The notes under the pieces: generated by a model
Seen by the model: the letters and a program-made list of their open reading frames with translations, nothing else
Databases searched by the model: none
What the model was told of the DNA's origin: nothing
From: CAYYNQ01 sp964473105
GTDB taxonomy: Bacteria > Sumerlaeota > Sumerlaeia > MVZB01
NCBI GenBank assembly: GCA_964473105.1
Contig: CAYYNQ010000102.1
Coordinates: 42,215-106,214 of the forward strand
DNA: 64,000 nt
Reading direction: 5' to 3'
Made by a program: the position numbers and the translations under genes
Part shown: piece by piece, positions 56,504-64,000 of the stretch
How positions within the stretch are numbered: position 1 is the first letter of the stretch
How the letters are laid out: the number at the start of each line of letters is the position of its first letter

Positions 56504-56764
56504 CACAACTACCTCCTAAAAGTATAAAAGAAGTCGTTCGGATAAAATTTTCGTATGGTTGATCCTACAATGTTTTCAAGGGGAGCGTCAATGATTGAGC
56601 CCACTCAAGGTGTGTGTCAATAGATTGAGCCCATGGCGCCGGGTCAGGCTGGATCGACTGAAATTTCCTGAAAATTCCTTTAACCCAATTATATCCAGAT
56701 ATCCACATGACTTGCCACCGGATCATGCCATGGGAGGTGTCTCGGGCCTGCTCGCATGGGATTT

Positions 56765-58516
56765 CTAATCCTCCCCGGCCTGGGTGGGCCATATAAGCGA
56801 CTGCGGGATCGACCATTGGATATCTGCGCGAATCGCATCCTCGAGCCCCGATTTCCACTCATCCTCGGCTTGCCGCCACAGGCGTGCCTTGATTGAGGAC
56901 TCCACGTTGGAGAACGGCTTGAGCACATCCTTCCTGGTTTCCAGCAATTGCACCAACGCGTAACCGTCGGATAAAGGGATCGGTCTGCTGACTTCACCGA
57001 TTTCCAAGTTCTCGACAACTCCGGGGTTGATGGGCATGTAGCCATCACTGGGATAAAGGTTCCGAACAATTCCACCCTCCTCGGCAGCCAGGCACATCGG
57101 TTCGGAACGGATCAGAGCTTCAAGATCGGCGCCCCCGCTGCAGGCCCGGTGATAGGACCGTGCCTTTTCAAGAAGGTCCCTGTTCAGGATATGCTTTCCA
57201 GGCTGTTTCATGATCGACGGTTTCAACTGCATGATCCTGACCCGATGGACGGCATCATGTCGATAATCCTCCAGATGAGAATGATAATATTTCAGGGCCG
57301 TATCTGCCGTGATTCCCCCCCGTTGTCGTATGTGCCAGTCGGTATACAGGCTGACTAGGACATCCTCCCGGGCCCGGTCGAGCAGCCGCTGGTAGTGTGG
57401 TTCATGATCCAGGCCGTTTTCGGTCGCGTATGCTTCCAGGACGAAATGCCTGCGTGTATCACGGATCTCGATCCCGGGTATCTCGGTGGGTGATAAATAC
57501 TCCGGTTCGCGTCCATGGCTCAGGATCAACTGGCGCAGGCTGAATTGTCTGCGGCCGTCGATGATCAGGGTTTCATAGCCCGGATCATCCGGCAGGGAGG
57601 GAAAAATCAAACCAAATCTTGACTCAGACTGGGCTTTCAATTGGAGGATGGATTCCTGAACCTTTTCCCGGGAAAGGATTCGTTCCAGGCTGCCCCGGAC
57701 ACGATCCAGGGTGGGTTTTCCGCTCGTGAATCCCCCATGCTTGAGGATATGCAGTCCGTAGGCGGCCTCGACGGGTGCACTGACCATGCCGGCTTCCAGG
57801 GCCAGGAGCGGATTCCTGATGGCGAGTGTGAGTGTTTTGGGATTGGCCCGAATCATGTCATGTTTCGGTTCCAGGGCTGTGTCGGAATATTGCCTCGCGA
57901 GCTCGTCAAAACGGTCGGGTTGATTTTGCAGTTCAGTCGTAAGCTGGCGGGCCAGCCGCCGTTTTGCCCGGGCCGAATCGGGATCAAGGCCCTTCAGTTC
58001 CAAAAAGATCTGCTGGAATTCAACCAAATCAGGTCCAGCATACTTTCCCCGGTCCCGTTCAAAAGCCGCCGCAAGTTCATCTTCCGAGACCTGGACCTGG
58101 TCGGCCAGCAGGACATTCTCCACCCACCCCGCGATGTTGGCGCGCTGTGCATTCGCGATCTGCAATCGTGCAGCCTCCGTGCCACCTATCCCGGATTCAT
58201 TCACCCTTTGCATGAAAAGGCGCCGGGTCAGGAGAATGGTCATTTTTTGCCGGACAAGGGCTTCGGTTTCATCGGGGGATCCGAAATCCGGGTTCATGAG
58301 TCCCGGGTCGGTTTCCCGCTCGCGCTGCCAGTCCCCAGCCGTGATGGTCAGGCCCTGGCTGGCGGCAAAAACCACGCGGTCGGCGGATGTCGTTTCCTGC
58401 GGGTTCTCCGCTGCGGACATTTTCGCAACCGTGATCACAGCCACCACGAACAAGGTCGAAACACGGACAACGATCGGGAGTCGTGAGGTCAGTTGGTGGT
58501 TACGACAGGATTTCAT
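56765..58516 (-). CDS. SurA/PpiC-type parvulin peptidyl-prolyl isomerase with two parvulin-like domains (copy B)
   Basis: This 583-residue protein has an N-terminal signal sequence or anchor (VSTLFVVAVITVAKMSA), a helical chaperone-like N-domain (about 45-155), and a parvulin-like domain at about 165-265 (FQQIFLELKGL ... EAAYGLHILKHGG). A middle region follows, with a second parvulin-like domain at about 430-545 (RIMQLKPSIM ... LSDGYALVQLLETRKDV). In SurA/PpiC proteins this fold helps secreted and outer-membrane proteins fold in the periplasm. Its nearest relative in the window is the protein at 59880-61682. The secreted-protein gene follows it on the same strand. The precise active-site residues cannot all be seen, so isomerase activity is not certain; chaperone function is as likely. 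Confidence 0.85.
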   Translation of the reverse strand: MKSCRNHQLTSRLPIVVRVSTLFVVAVITVAKMSAAENPQETTSADRVVFAASQGLTITAGDWQRERETDPGLMNPDFGSPDETEALVRQKMTILLTRRLFMQRVNESGIGGTEAARLQIANAQRANIAGWVENVLLADQVQVSEDELAAAFERDRGKYAGPDLVEFQQIFLELKGLDPDSARAKRRLARQLTTELQNQPDRFDELARQYSDTALEPKHDMIRANPKTLTLAIRNPLLALEAGMVSAPVEAAYGLHILKHGGFTSGKPTLDRVRGSLERILSREKVQESILQLKAQSESRFGLIFPSLPDDPGYETLIIDGRRQFSLRQLILSHGREPEYLSPTEIPGIEIRDTRRHFVLEAYATENGLDHEPHYQRLLDRAREDVLVSLYTDWHIRQRGGITADTALKYYHSHLEDYRHDAVHRVRIMQLKPSIMKQPGKHILNRDLLEKARSYHRACSGGADLEALIRSEPMCLAAEEGGIVRNLYPSDGYMPINPGVVENLEIGEVSRPIPLSDGYALVQLLETRKDVLKPFSNVESSIKARLWRQAEDEWKSGLEDAIRADIQWSIPQSLIWPTQAGED

Positions 58517-58660
58517 GTCTGGATTTCAGCATTCCACCGGGTTTTTGGGCTCTGGGGGGGAAGTCCTTGAAAAATCATTCTTCAGTCCCTTTCCCGGCAC
58601 GAGGCCGGCATGCGGTCGTGTCGCGCCGGCGGAGGGGGCGGGTCGTCGTCGTCGGTAATC

Positions 58661-58705
58661 CCAAAAAAAGAACCGCCCGCTCCCCCAATGCGGGAACGGG
58701 CGGTC
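58661..58705 (-). terminator. Terminator between the two parvulin/secreted-protein modules
   Basis: On the minus strand a GACCGCCCG ... CGGGCGGTTC stem with a GC-rich interior hairpin is followed by seven Ts (read as A-run 58663-58669 on the plus strand). It lies about 40 bases past the stop of the secreted-protein gene at 58744 and ends the first module. Confidence 0.88.
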
Positions 58706-58743
58706 GATGTCTTCCTGGTTAAAGGATGAACCTCCGACCTCGA

Positions 58744-59565
58744 TCAGTCCAGTTCGTAGGCGCTGATCTCGATCGGGATGAAGTTCTGGTCATCCTGGAT
58801 AATGACATTGTCCTGTGAACAACCGGAGGCGTGCATGCTGAAGCCAACCTCGACGGTTGCGGCATTATTCAGGCCGACCTCATCGCGACGGTCTTCCCAC
58901 ATTACCATGCCCGCACCGTCGGCCGACGTTGAACCGGCAAGGGCCCCACCAGTGGTGTTGCCAAGCCATACCTGGAACCACACGGAGTTGCCACGGTTAC
59001 GCGAGGCCTTGAAAGCCTCCCACGCGGGCATCCCGTTGACCGTGTTCCCGGTGTTCCAGCCGGCGACCTGGAACTTGTCCAGACCGACCCACTGCAGTCC
59101 CGCCTGAATTCCGCCGCCTTCCCCAGTGCCGCTGGTAAAACCATTCTCGGGGATATTGGGCAGGCCATCGTTGATCCAAGGTCCCTGAACGCCTGAATTG
59201 GTCGGGAAACCGGCCCAGCCGCCCGTGCCGTCCTCGATCCATGTCTGGAAAACAACGTTCAGGTTGTTGCCCCTGGCAAGGTCAAGGTCGGTGTGCCAAC
59301 TGTAGTCATGCTGGGTGTCTTGCCCGTTGCTTGCCTGCGGACTAATACTCGCGTAGTAGTTGCCGTCTGTCTTGATCGCGACATCGCCGCAGCCGGCGCC
59401 CACTGGTCCCGAATCATCACAACTTTTGCCCTGCTCGTTGTTGTTAACCACAACCGATGCCGGGAATGCGCCGCTTGCAAAATCAAGCACGGCGATCTGT
59501 GCCGTTGCGGTGTAACTCATCGCGACGAACACTAACACTGTCAGCATTACTGAGGATTTTCTCAT
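58744..59565 (-). CDS. Secreted protein, member 4 of the 'IDDI-VED' family (parvulin-linked)
   Basis: The ATG at 59565 gives 273 residues. It is chosen over 59583 because the GGAGGAGGGG ribosome site overlaps the upstream codons. The signal peptide (VMLTVLVFVAMSYTATAQIA) leads to VLDFASGAFPASVVVNN. Its blocks are more diverged: VVFQTWIEDG, QGPWIN, AGWNTGN, AFKASRNRGNSVWFQV, and VEVGFSMHASGCSQDN-VIIQDDQN, ending FIPIEISAYELD. It follows the parvulin gene at 61682 after 314 bases. It has a strong terminator. Function unknown. Confidence 0.82.
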   Translation of the reverse strand: MRKSSVMLTVLVFVAMSYTATAQIAVLDFASGAFPASVVVNNNEQGKSCDDSGPVGAGCGDVAIKTDGNYYASISPQASNGQDTQHDYSWHTDLDLARGNNLNVVFQTWIEDGTGGWAGFPTNSGVQGPWINDGLPNIPENGFTSGTGEGGGIQAGLQWVGLDKFQVAGWNTGNTVNGMPAWEAFKASRNRGNSVWFQVWLGNTTGGALAGSTSADGAGMVMWEDRRDEVGLNNAATVEVGFSMHASGCSQDNVIIQDDQNFIPIEISAYELD

Positions 59566-59879
59566 TATAAACCCCTCCTCCATATATATAGATTGTACAG
59601 TCTGTAACGACTCTAAACTTGTACAAATTTCCTTCGATTAGGCTGATTCTAGCAACATCATCTCGGGCCCGTCAAGTCCTAAAACGGCACCCAGAACCCT
59701 ATTGAATCGGGGTCGGCGGCCACCTTGTCCCGGGCCTCACAATGCCCGGCCCTGCCTCGTCAAACAAGATCCGGGCAAGGCGCCAGTTTATTCATAAACC
59801 AATAAAAATCAATAATGTGAGTCTTTATCTCAGGCCCTTGTCCCGAGCCTGTCACGGCGCCGGATGACCCGGGGCAGGC

Positions 59880-61682
59880 TCAACCTGACGGGGGGGCAGC
59901 GGGATCTCCGAGGTGGAGCCAGTTATTCGATATGAGCCCCTCCGGGAATGTATACCGGATGTCCGACATCACCTCGCTCGTCAACTCGGCATTGATCTGG
60001 TCCTTGATCCGGTTGTGAATTCGCACCCGGATCGACTCCTCCATCTCTGACAGAGGCTGGTAGTCATTCAGCCTCCTACTGATCAGTTGTAACAGGGAGA
60101 CCCCTTGACGGGTCCTGATCAATTGGCTTACCTCACCGATTCCCAGGTCCCGGATTTGTTCGTATTCACCCACGAGCATGGGGGGATGAAAGGTCCTGAT
60201 GAGTCCGCCTTCACCGGCCTTGACGGCCAACGGCTCCTGGCGGATCAGTTCTTCAAAGGGGCTGCCCTTTTCCCATTCGGCGCGCATTCGGATCAGGATG
60301 TCTGCGAGTTCTGTTGCGGCAACCTGTCCGGATGAACTGGAATCGGCCAGGTTCGGGTCGAGGCGACATTCCCGAATCATGTGTTCACTGGTTATCACGT
60401 ATAGCTCGTCCTTGTTTTCCTCATAGTAACGGCTGACATCATCATCGCTGATTCCCCCCTGTTTCTCTATGCGGTCCTCCGTCAACAGGTCGAGCAATAT
60501 TTCCCGGTTGTGGGGTTCCAGTTTTTTGCTGAACGCGGGATCATCCACCCAGCCATTGTCCTCGGCCAAACAGCTCAGCACGTATTGTTTCCGGACATTG
60601 ACATAGAGGTTGAACAGGTCATAACCTGTCGGCGCCTCACTCAGGTCACGGTTGCGGGCCATCGCGTGGGTTTTTCCGGTCAGGGTGTATCGGCCCGATA
60701 TCATCACCGTGTCCTCCCTGATTTTGTCGGGTATCTCATGAAAAACCAAACCGAGGTTCTCATGCTCGGCTCGGACCAGCTCCTGGATATATTCTTTGAC
60801 CTTTCTTCGGATGATGACGTCCCTGAGGGAGTTGATATACTCGGGGCTTTCGTAGTGATCCTCGTCCACCCCGACCGCCAAACGCTCCTCGACCCGGAAA
60901 ATGTGGAGCCCGTTCAGGCTGGTCAGGACGTCACTGGTCTCGCCCTTCTGCAGTCTCCAGAGGGGTTCCTGAATTGACCTGACGATGCTCTTGGGTGTGA
61001 CATTCTCGTAAAGTTCATCCTTGGTTCCGGTTGCGGACTCGGAATATTCAAGAGCCAGCTTGCTGAATATCCCCGGGTCTTCCCGCAGCCGACGGACCAG
61101 TTCCGCGGCCAGCTCCACCTTCTTCCGGTGCTCTGTTTCATCCAGCCCGCGGGTATTCAGGTAGATCTGGCGGAAACTCAGTCGGTCAGGTCCCGGGGGT
61201 CGCCTTTCACGCTTGGCGTCCTCCGCCATGATCTCCTCCTCGGTCGCCTCAAACATCTGGGGCAGAATCTGGTTGTTGACCCATTCCGAGACCTGGATCT
61301 GCCGGGTATCGAGAAGCCGCGCACGGCCTTTCTCGGAGTCCAGGATTCCCGCCTTCGCGGCATTTCTGTAAAGCAGCTTGCGACCCAGGATGATGACAAC
61401 ATGCTGCATGACAAAATTCCCGGCTTCCTCCAGCGTCGGGAACAGTTCCCCCGCCAGTTCGGGATTTTCATCGAGGTAGTTCTCCCAGTCGTCGACTGTT
61501 GCCGTCAGGCCGAGGCTGGTGGCATAGATCTGTCGGGGACCCGGTTGCCCGGGGCCGGTGTTTTCGCTCGGATCTTTTTCGTGAGGCCCGGCCGGGATCG
61601 TGGTTGTGCTGGCAAGGAACAGCAGGGAAATCATGGCAAGTGGTGCGCGGGATCTTTCCTGTGGGGTTTTCCAAAATGACAT
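59880..61682 (-). CDS. SurA/PpiC-type parvulin peptidyl-prolyl isomerase with two parvulin-like domains (copy A)
   Basis: This 600-residue exported protein has a signal (PLAMISLLFLASTTTIPAG) and GGAGGA ten bases before the ATG. It has the same layout as the protein at 56765-58516: a helical N-domain (about 45-160), a first parvulin-like domain (about 180-280, FRQIYLNTRGL ... SLNGLHIFRVEER), a linker, and a second one (about 440-555, HMIRECRLDPN ... TRQGVSLLQLISRRLN). Equivalent motifs recur, for instance IRQEPLAVKAGEGGLIRTF here against IRSEPMCLAAEEGGIVRNL there, so the two are paralogs along their whole length. It heads a two-gene module with the secreted protein at 58744. Chaperone function in the periplasm is likely; isomerase activity is inferred. 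Confidence 0.85.
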   Translation of the reverse strand: MSFWKTPQERSRAPLAMISLLFLASTTTIPAGPHEKDPSENTGPGQPGPRQIYATSLGLTATVDDWENYLDENPELAGELFPTLEEAGNFVMQHVVIILGRKLLYRNAAKAGILDSEKGRARLLDTRQIQVSEWVNNQILPQMFEATEEEIMAEDAKRERRPPGPDRLSFRQIYLNTRGLDETEHRKKVELAAELVRRLREDPGIFSKLALEYSESATGTKDELYENVTPKSIVRSIQEPLWRLQKGETSDVLTSLNGLHIFRVEERLAVGVDEDHYESPEYINSLRDVIIRRKVKEYIQELVRAEHENLGLVFHEIPDKIREDTVMISGRYTLTGKTHAMARNRDLSEAPTGYDLFNLYVNVRKQYVLSCLAEDNGWVDDPAFSKKLEPHNREILLDLLTEDRIEKQGGISDDDVSRYYEENKDELYVITSEHMIRECRLDPNLADSSSSGQVAATELADILIRMRAEWEKGSPFEELIRQEPLAVKAGEGGLIRTFHPPMLVGEYEQIRDLGIGEVSQLIRTRQGVSLLQLISRRLNDYQPLSEMEESIRVRIHNRIKDQINAELTSEVMSDIRYTFPEGLISNNWLHLGDPAAPPSG

Positions 61683-61890
61683 GAAACGGTTTTCCTCCGG
61701 GCTGTTTGTTCAGCCCTCCGCAACCCGTTTGACCAGGGTCACGGGTGGTTTATGCAAGGGCGGCCCCATTATACCCGGCCGGCAAACGGTCATTTCAAGC
61801 ATTATTCCGGACCCCGGGGAACAGGCGGGCCGTTATCCTGTTCGGGAGGGGCTACCTTTCAGTGAAGGCAGGAGGCCACCTGGAGGGCGG

Positions 61891-62721
61891 TCACTCTTTC
61901 GGGGTTGAACTGGGAGGTTCGCCGCCGAACAGGTCCGTGATCTGGGCAGCGAGCGGCATCACGGTGCTCTGCCCGCCGTCAAGCATGATCGTCTGTCCGG
62001 TGATATAGCGTGACTCGTCGGAGGCCAGAAACAGGCAGAGTTTGCCCGCATCGGCGGGCTGGCCAATGAATCCGCTTGGGATCAGGCCTGCCGCTGCATC
62101 CCAGTCAAAACCCGATGGGATCTGCTCGACGTGTTTCTCGACCAGGATCCATCCCGGCGCAATTGCATTCATGCGGATTCCGCGCTTGCTCAGTTCCAGG
62201 CCCAGCGTGCGGGTAAAGGCGACGATGGCGCCCTTCGTGCCGGCGTAGACGCTATGTTCGGGCATCCCGCTGTAGGCATGAATCGACGTGATGTTGATCA
62301 CGCGGCCTCCCCCATCCTTCTCCAGTTCGGGGAGAAGCCTCTGCACCATGAAGAACATGGCCCGCAGGTTGACATGGTAGATGTTGTCGTAGTCCTCGGG
62401 CGTGGTGTCCTCGAATTTCCTAGTCAGCGTGATTCCCGCGTTGTTGACCAGCACGTCGCAACCCCCGAGGAATTCGACAGATGCCTTGGCGAGCCCATCG
62501 ATTTCCTCAATATGGGCGAGGTCGGCACGAATTGCGGTTGCCCTGCCCCCCATGTCCGTAATTTCATCGACGACCTCCTTCGCACCCGCCGAGGTGGAGG
62601 AGTAATGCACGACGACCGATGCGCCGGCTCGGGCGAACTCAAGAGCGATACCGCGGCCGATGCCGCGGCCCGAACCGGTCACGACAACCCGCCGGCCTTT
62701 CATGTTGTAGGTCTCTGTCAT
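61891..62721 (-). CDS. Short-chain dehydrogenase/reductase (classical SDR)
   Basis: The ATG at 62721 gives 276 residues; the frame opens 23 codons earlier with low-complexity sequence. The NAD(P) loop TGSGRGIG, the NNAG motif (VLVNNAGITLT), the catalytic Ser in INITSIHAYSG and the YxxxK pair in VYAGTKGA are all present, and the C-terminus has the usual YITGQTIMLDGG. This pattern fits sugar or 3-oxoacyl reductases (such as gluconate-5-dehydrogenase-like enzymes). It lies 160 bases upstream of the parvulin module on the same strand, and next to an aldose-epimerase-fold gene, which favours a sugar substrate. Confidence 0.92.
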   Translation of the reverse strand: MTETYNMKGRRVVVTGSGRGIGRGIALEFARAGASVVVHYSSTSAGAKEVVDEITDMGGRATAIRADLAHIEEIDGLAKASVEFLGGCDVLVNNAGITLTRKFEDTTPEDYDNIYHVNLRAMFFMVQRLLPELEKDGGGRVINITSIHAYSGMPEHSVYAGTKGAIVAFTRTLGLELSKRGIRMNAIAPGWILVEKHVEQIPSGFDWDAAAGLIPSGFIGQPADAGKLCLFLASDESRYITGQTIMLDGGQSTVMPLAAQITDLFGGEPPSSTPKE

Positions 62722-62881
62722 GGGCTGTTCGACCTTTTCCTTCCCGGGGCAGGATGCCGCAGCCCTGCACCGCGGTGTTTCCTGTTCCATGGTGCTTGCA
62801 GTGCCCTGAATTCAAGGCAAGGTTCAACGCCGTATATCCTCGCAGATCCAGGCCCCTGATGAGGCATGTGGCCAGCCTGTT

Positions 62882-63808
62882 TCATGGGCTTTCGTTGCTT
62901 TCGAGACCCAGCGAGATCGTGAAGGTGAATTCAGCGTTCGCAGGAATCGATTGAAGTGTTCCCGTTGCCCTGCATGTCTCCAGCTCGTCGCCGATGCCGC
63001 TGCCGGGCTCCAGGGCCAGGATGAAGTCATTTTCGGGCCGGGCAGTCGCACCCAGGCCCTGCATCACCAGGATCCCCAGGCTGGGGAGTTTTTCGGTGTC
63101 GAATTCGACTGCCAGTTTCTCGGTATGGTCCCCGTGTGAAATTGTCGTTCGTCCGCGATGCAGCCTGTCGGTGAACAACTTTGCTGCGGTCGCCCGGCCC
63201 GCCGAGAAAGGGCCATGCAGCCAGGTCTGGGATGAATCAGGCCAGTCAATCCAGGTTCTTTCGGTCAATTCGCCAAGGTTCATGCCGAAGTAGAGAAAAG
63301 CCCGCTCCTGTCCTTGGGGAAACTCGAACCGGGTGGACGGGCCTCCGGCAAGCAACAGGTGCATACAGTAGATGAAGGGCAATGGCTCCCTGTTTCCGTT
63401 CACGATCCGGTATTGTGTTCGGAGGCAGCCCGGCCTATATAGGTCAAGGGACCGGTTGAACACGACATCCAGTTCATCCAGCTCAACCTGCATATCCAAC
63501 CGGTCGCCTTTGATATCCGCGCTCCAGCATTGATTCCACAACAGCCCATGATCGCCGAGTTCCAGGCCTTCGCAAGGCCCGTCGGTATATTGGCACGGGG
63601 CGATGCTCGGAAAACACTCATCCAAGCCTGAGATGTCCCCGTCGCTGTAGCCGCTTCCCTCATGAAACTGTCGTTTATCGACATAGAAATAATTCTGTCC
63701 CGTTTTTCTGGAGACGAAGGAGCGGATCTTGCCGCCGTTGTGTGGCTCCACCCGGATCCTGACAAGGTCATCCTCAAGTGTGTAGTGGGGGCCTTCCTGT
63801 TTGATCAT
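62882..63808 (-). CDS. Galactose-mutarotase-fold protein (aldose 1-epimerase-like)
   Basis: The ATG at 63808 gives 308 residues; the frame opens 49 codons earlier with Arg- and Pro-rich sequence unlike any domain. The beta-sandwich fold of aldose epimerases and DUF4432-type proteins is suggested by YTLEDDLVRIRVEPHNGGKI and 'GLDECFPSIAPC', then 'GDHGLLWNQCW', with a tail like 'ILVMQGLGATARPENDFILALEP'. The conserved His of classical mutarotases is likely the one in ELGDHGLLW; the catalytic Glu is probably in LALEPGSGIGDEL. It would isomerise or bind a sugar or sugar lactone. It precedes the SDR gene on the same strand. Confidence 0.72.
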   Translation of the reverse strand: MIKQEGPHYTLEDDLVRIRVEPHNGGKIRSFVSRKTGQNYFYVDKRQFHEGSGYSDGDISGLDECFPSIAPCQYTDGPCEGLELGDHGLLWNQCWSADIKGDRLDMQVELDELDVVFNRSLDLYRPGCLRTQYRIVNGNREPLPFIYCMHLLLAGGPSTRFEFPQGQERAFLYFGMNLGELTERTWIDWPDSSQTWLHGPFSAGRATAAKLFTDRLHRGRTTISHGDHTEKLAVEFDTEKLPSLGILVMQGLGATARPENDFILALEPGSGIGDELETCRATGTLQSIPANAEFTFTISLGLESNESP

Positions 63809-64000
63809 TTTATCTTGCCAGCGGGGTCCATGCCTGCGTCGGGTTGTCCCGGCGCGGATCCTCCGGGGGGGTTCCAACCTTTCCGGTGTCGCCCGAGAGG
63901 ATGGTCTTGGCAAGGACCTGGGGAAGAACCCCCCCAGAGAGGGAGGAAACCGCACAGAAAGGGGTAGTAAGACGGTCCCGCGGGGGCGGGAAAAGAGAAA

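Noticed and set aside
56593..56633. Direct repeat GATTGAGCCCA, 30 bases apart, upstream of the secreted-protein gene
   Set aside because: Only two copies, no transposase, no terminal inverted repeats; no evidence of a target-site duplication or regulator site.
57641..58486. Long plus-strand frame (281 codons) opposite the parvulin gene
   Set aside because: It is antisense to the parvulin gene at 56765-58516, which has clear domains; the plus-strand translation shows no protein features.
62131..62859. Plus-strand frame (242 codons) opposite the SDR gene
   Set aside because: Antisense to a clear SDR; rich in low-complexity residues.
1..64000. CRISPR arrays, prophage or integrative element
   Set aside because: No regularly spaced repeats, integrase, capsid or tail genes are visible; the single tRNA has no partial duplicate that would mark an attachment site.

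Overview
The window is a dense, moderately GC-rich (clearly above 50%) chromosomal segment of a diderm (outer-membrane) bacterium. The diderm call rests on an AsmA-like protein next to an LptF/LptG-type permease, a Kdo/WaaP-like kinase, SurA-like parvulins and a GspE/PilB secretion ATPase. It is not a familiar model phylum: almost all secreted proteins are unfamiliar, and the pseudopilin has the 'LIVVAIIAILAAIAVPNFLE' plus AQTRSK-type N-terminus that I associate from memory with environmental lineages such as Sumerlaeota, Hydrogenedentota and the PVC group. That placement is inference only. No phage, plasmid or CRISPR structure is visible; one decayed transposase fragment is the only mobile-element trace.

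Layout. 1-8.6 kb: the 3' part of a secretion/pilus ATPase, gyrA, a large AsmA-like protein and an LptF/G permease. 8.6-12.3 kb: cupin, HisC-like aminotransferase, a small membrane-anchored protein, tRNA-Thr(GGT) and an MscS channel. 12.4-18.4 kb: a sugar locus, with a cytoplasmic GH78 alpha-L-rhamnosidase divergent from a three-gene carbohydrate ABC importer that lacks its ATPase; palindromes sit between them. 18.5-22.4 kb: two unusual secreted proteins and a chalcone-isomerase-like protein. 22.5-29.5 kb: thrS, mnmG, a DMT exporter and a B12-binding radical SAM protein. 29.6-31.4 kb: transposase remnant and a pseudopilin with a readable promoter and operator. 31.7-38.9 kb (minus strand): recJ with a DUF3445 gene, coaX, a WaaP-like kinase and a sigma-54 activator. 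39.4-45.6 kb: two nucleotidyltransferase-like proteins and a giant membrane/spermidine-synthase-like/TPR fusion. 45.6-49 kb: heptaheme cytochrome, sodium/solute symporter and a small two-helix membrane protein. 49.3-64 kb: a secretion and sugar region with four members of interest: a secreted protein, an SGNH-TPR protein, a GH127-like enzyme, and a duplicated parvulin + secreted-protein module, followed by an SDR and an aldose-epimerase-fold protein.

The main discovery candidate is a family of four secreted proteins of about 270-300 residues (18501-19409, 49291-50190, 55652-56503, 58744-59565). They share ordered blocks (R-T-F-x-x-W-x-D-P, G-P-W/F/Y, R-A-W-N, and a near-terminal I-D-D-I-x-V-E-D). 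Two of them each follow, on the same strand, a large two-domain parvulin-type prolyl isomerase, and the two parvulins are themselves paralogs. This looks like a duplicated 'dedicated chaperone + secreted client' cassette whose client family has also spread to other loci in the window.
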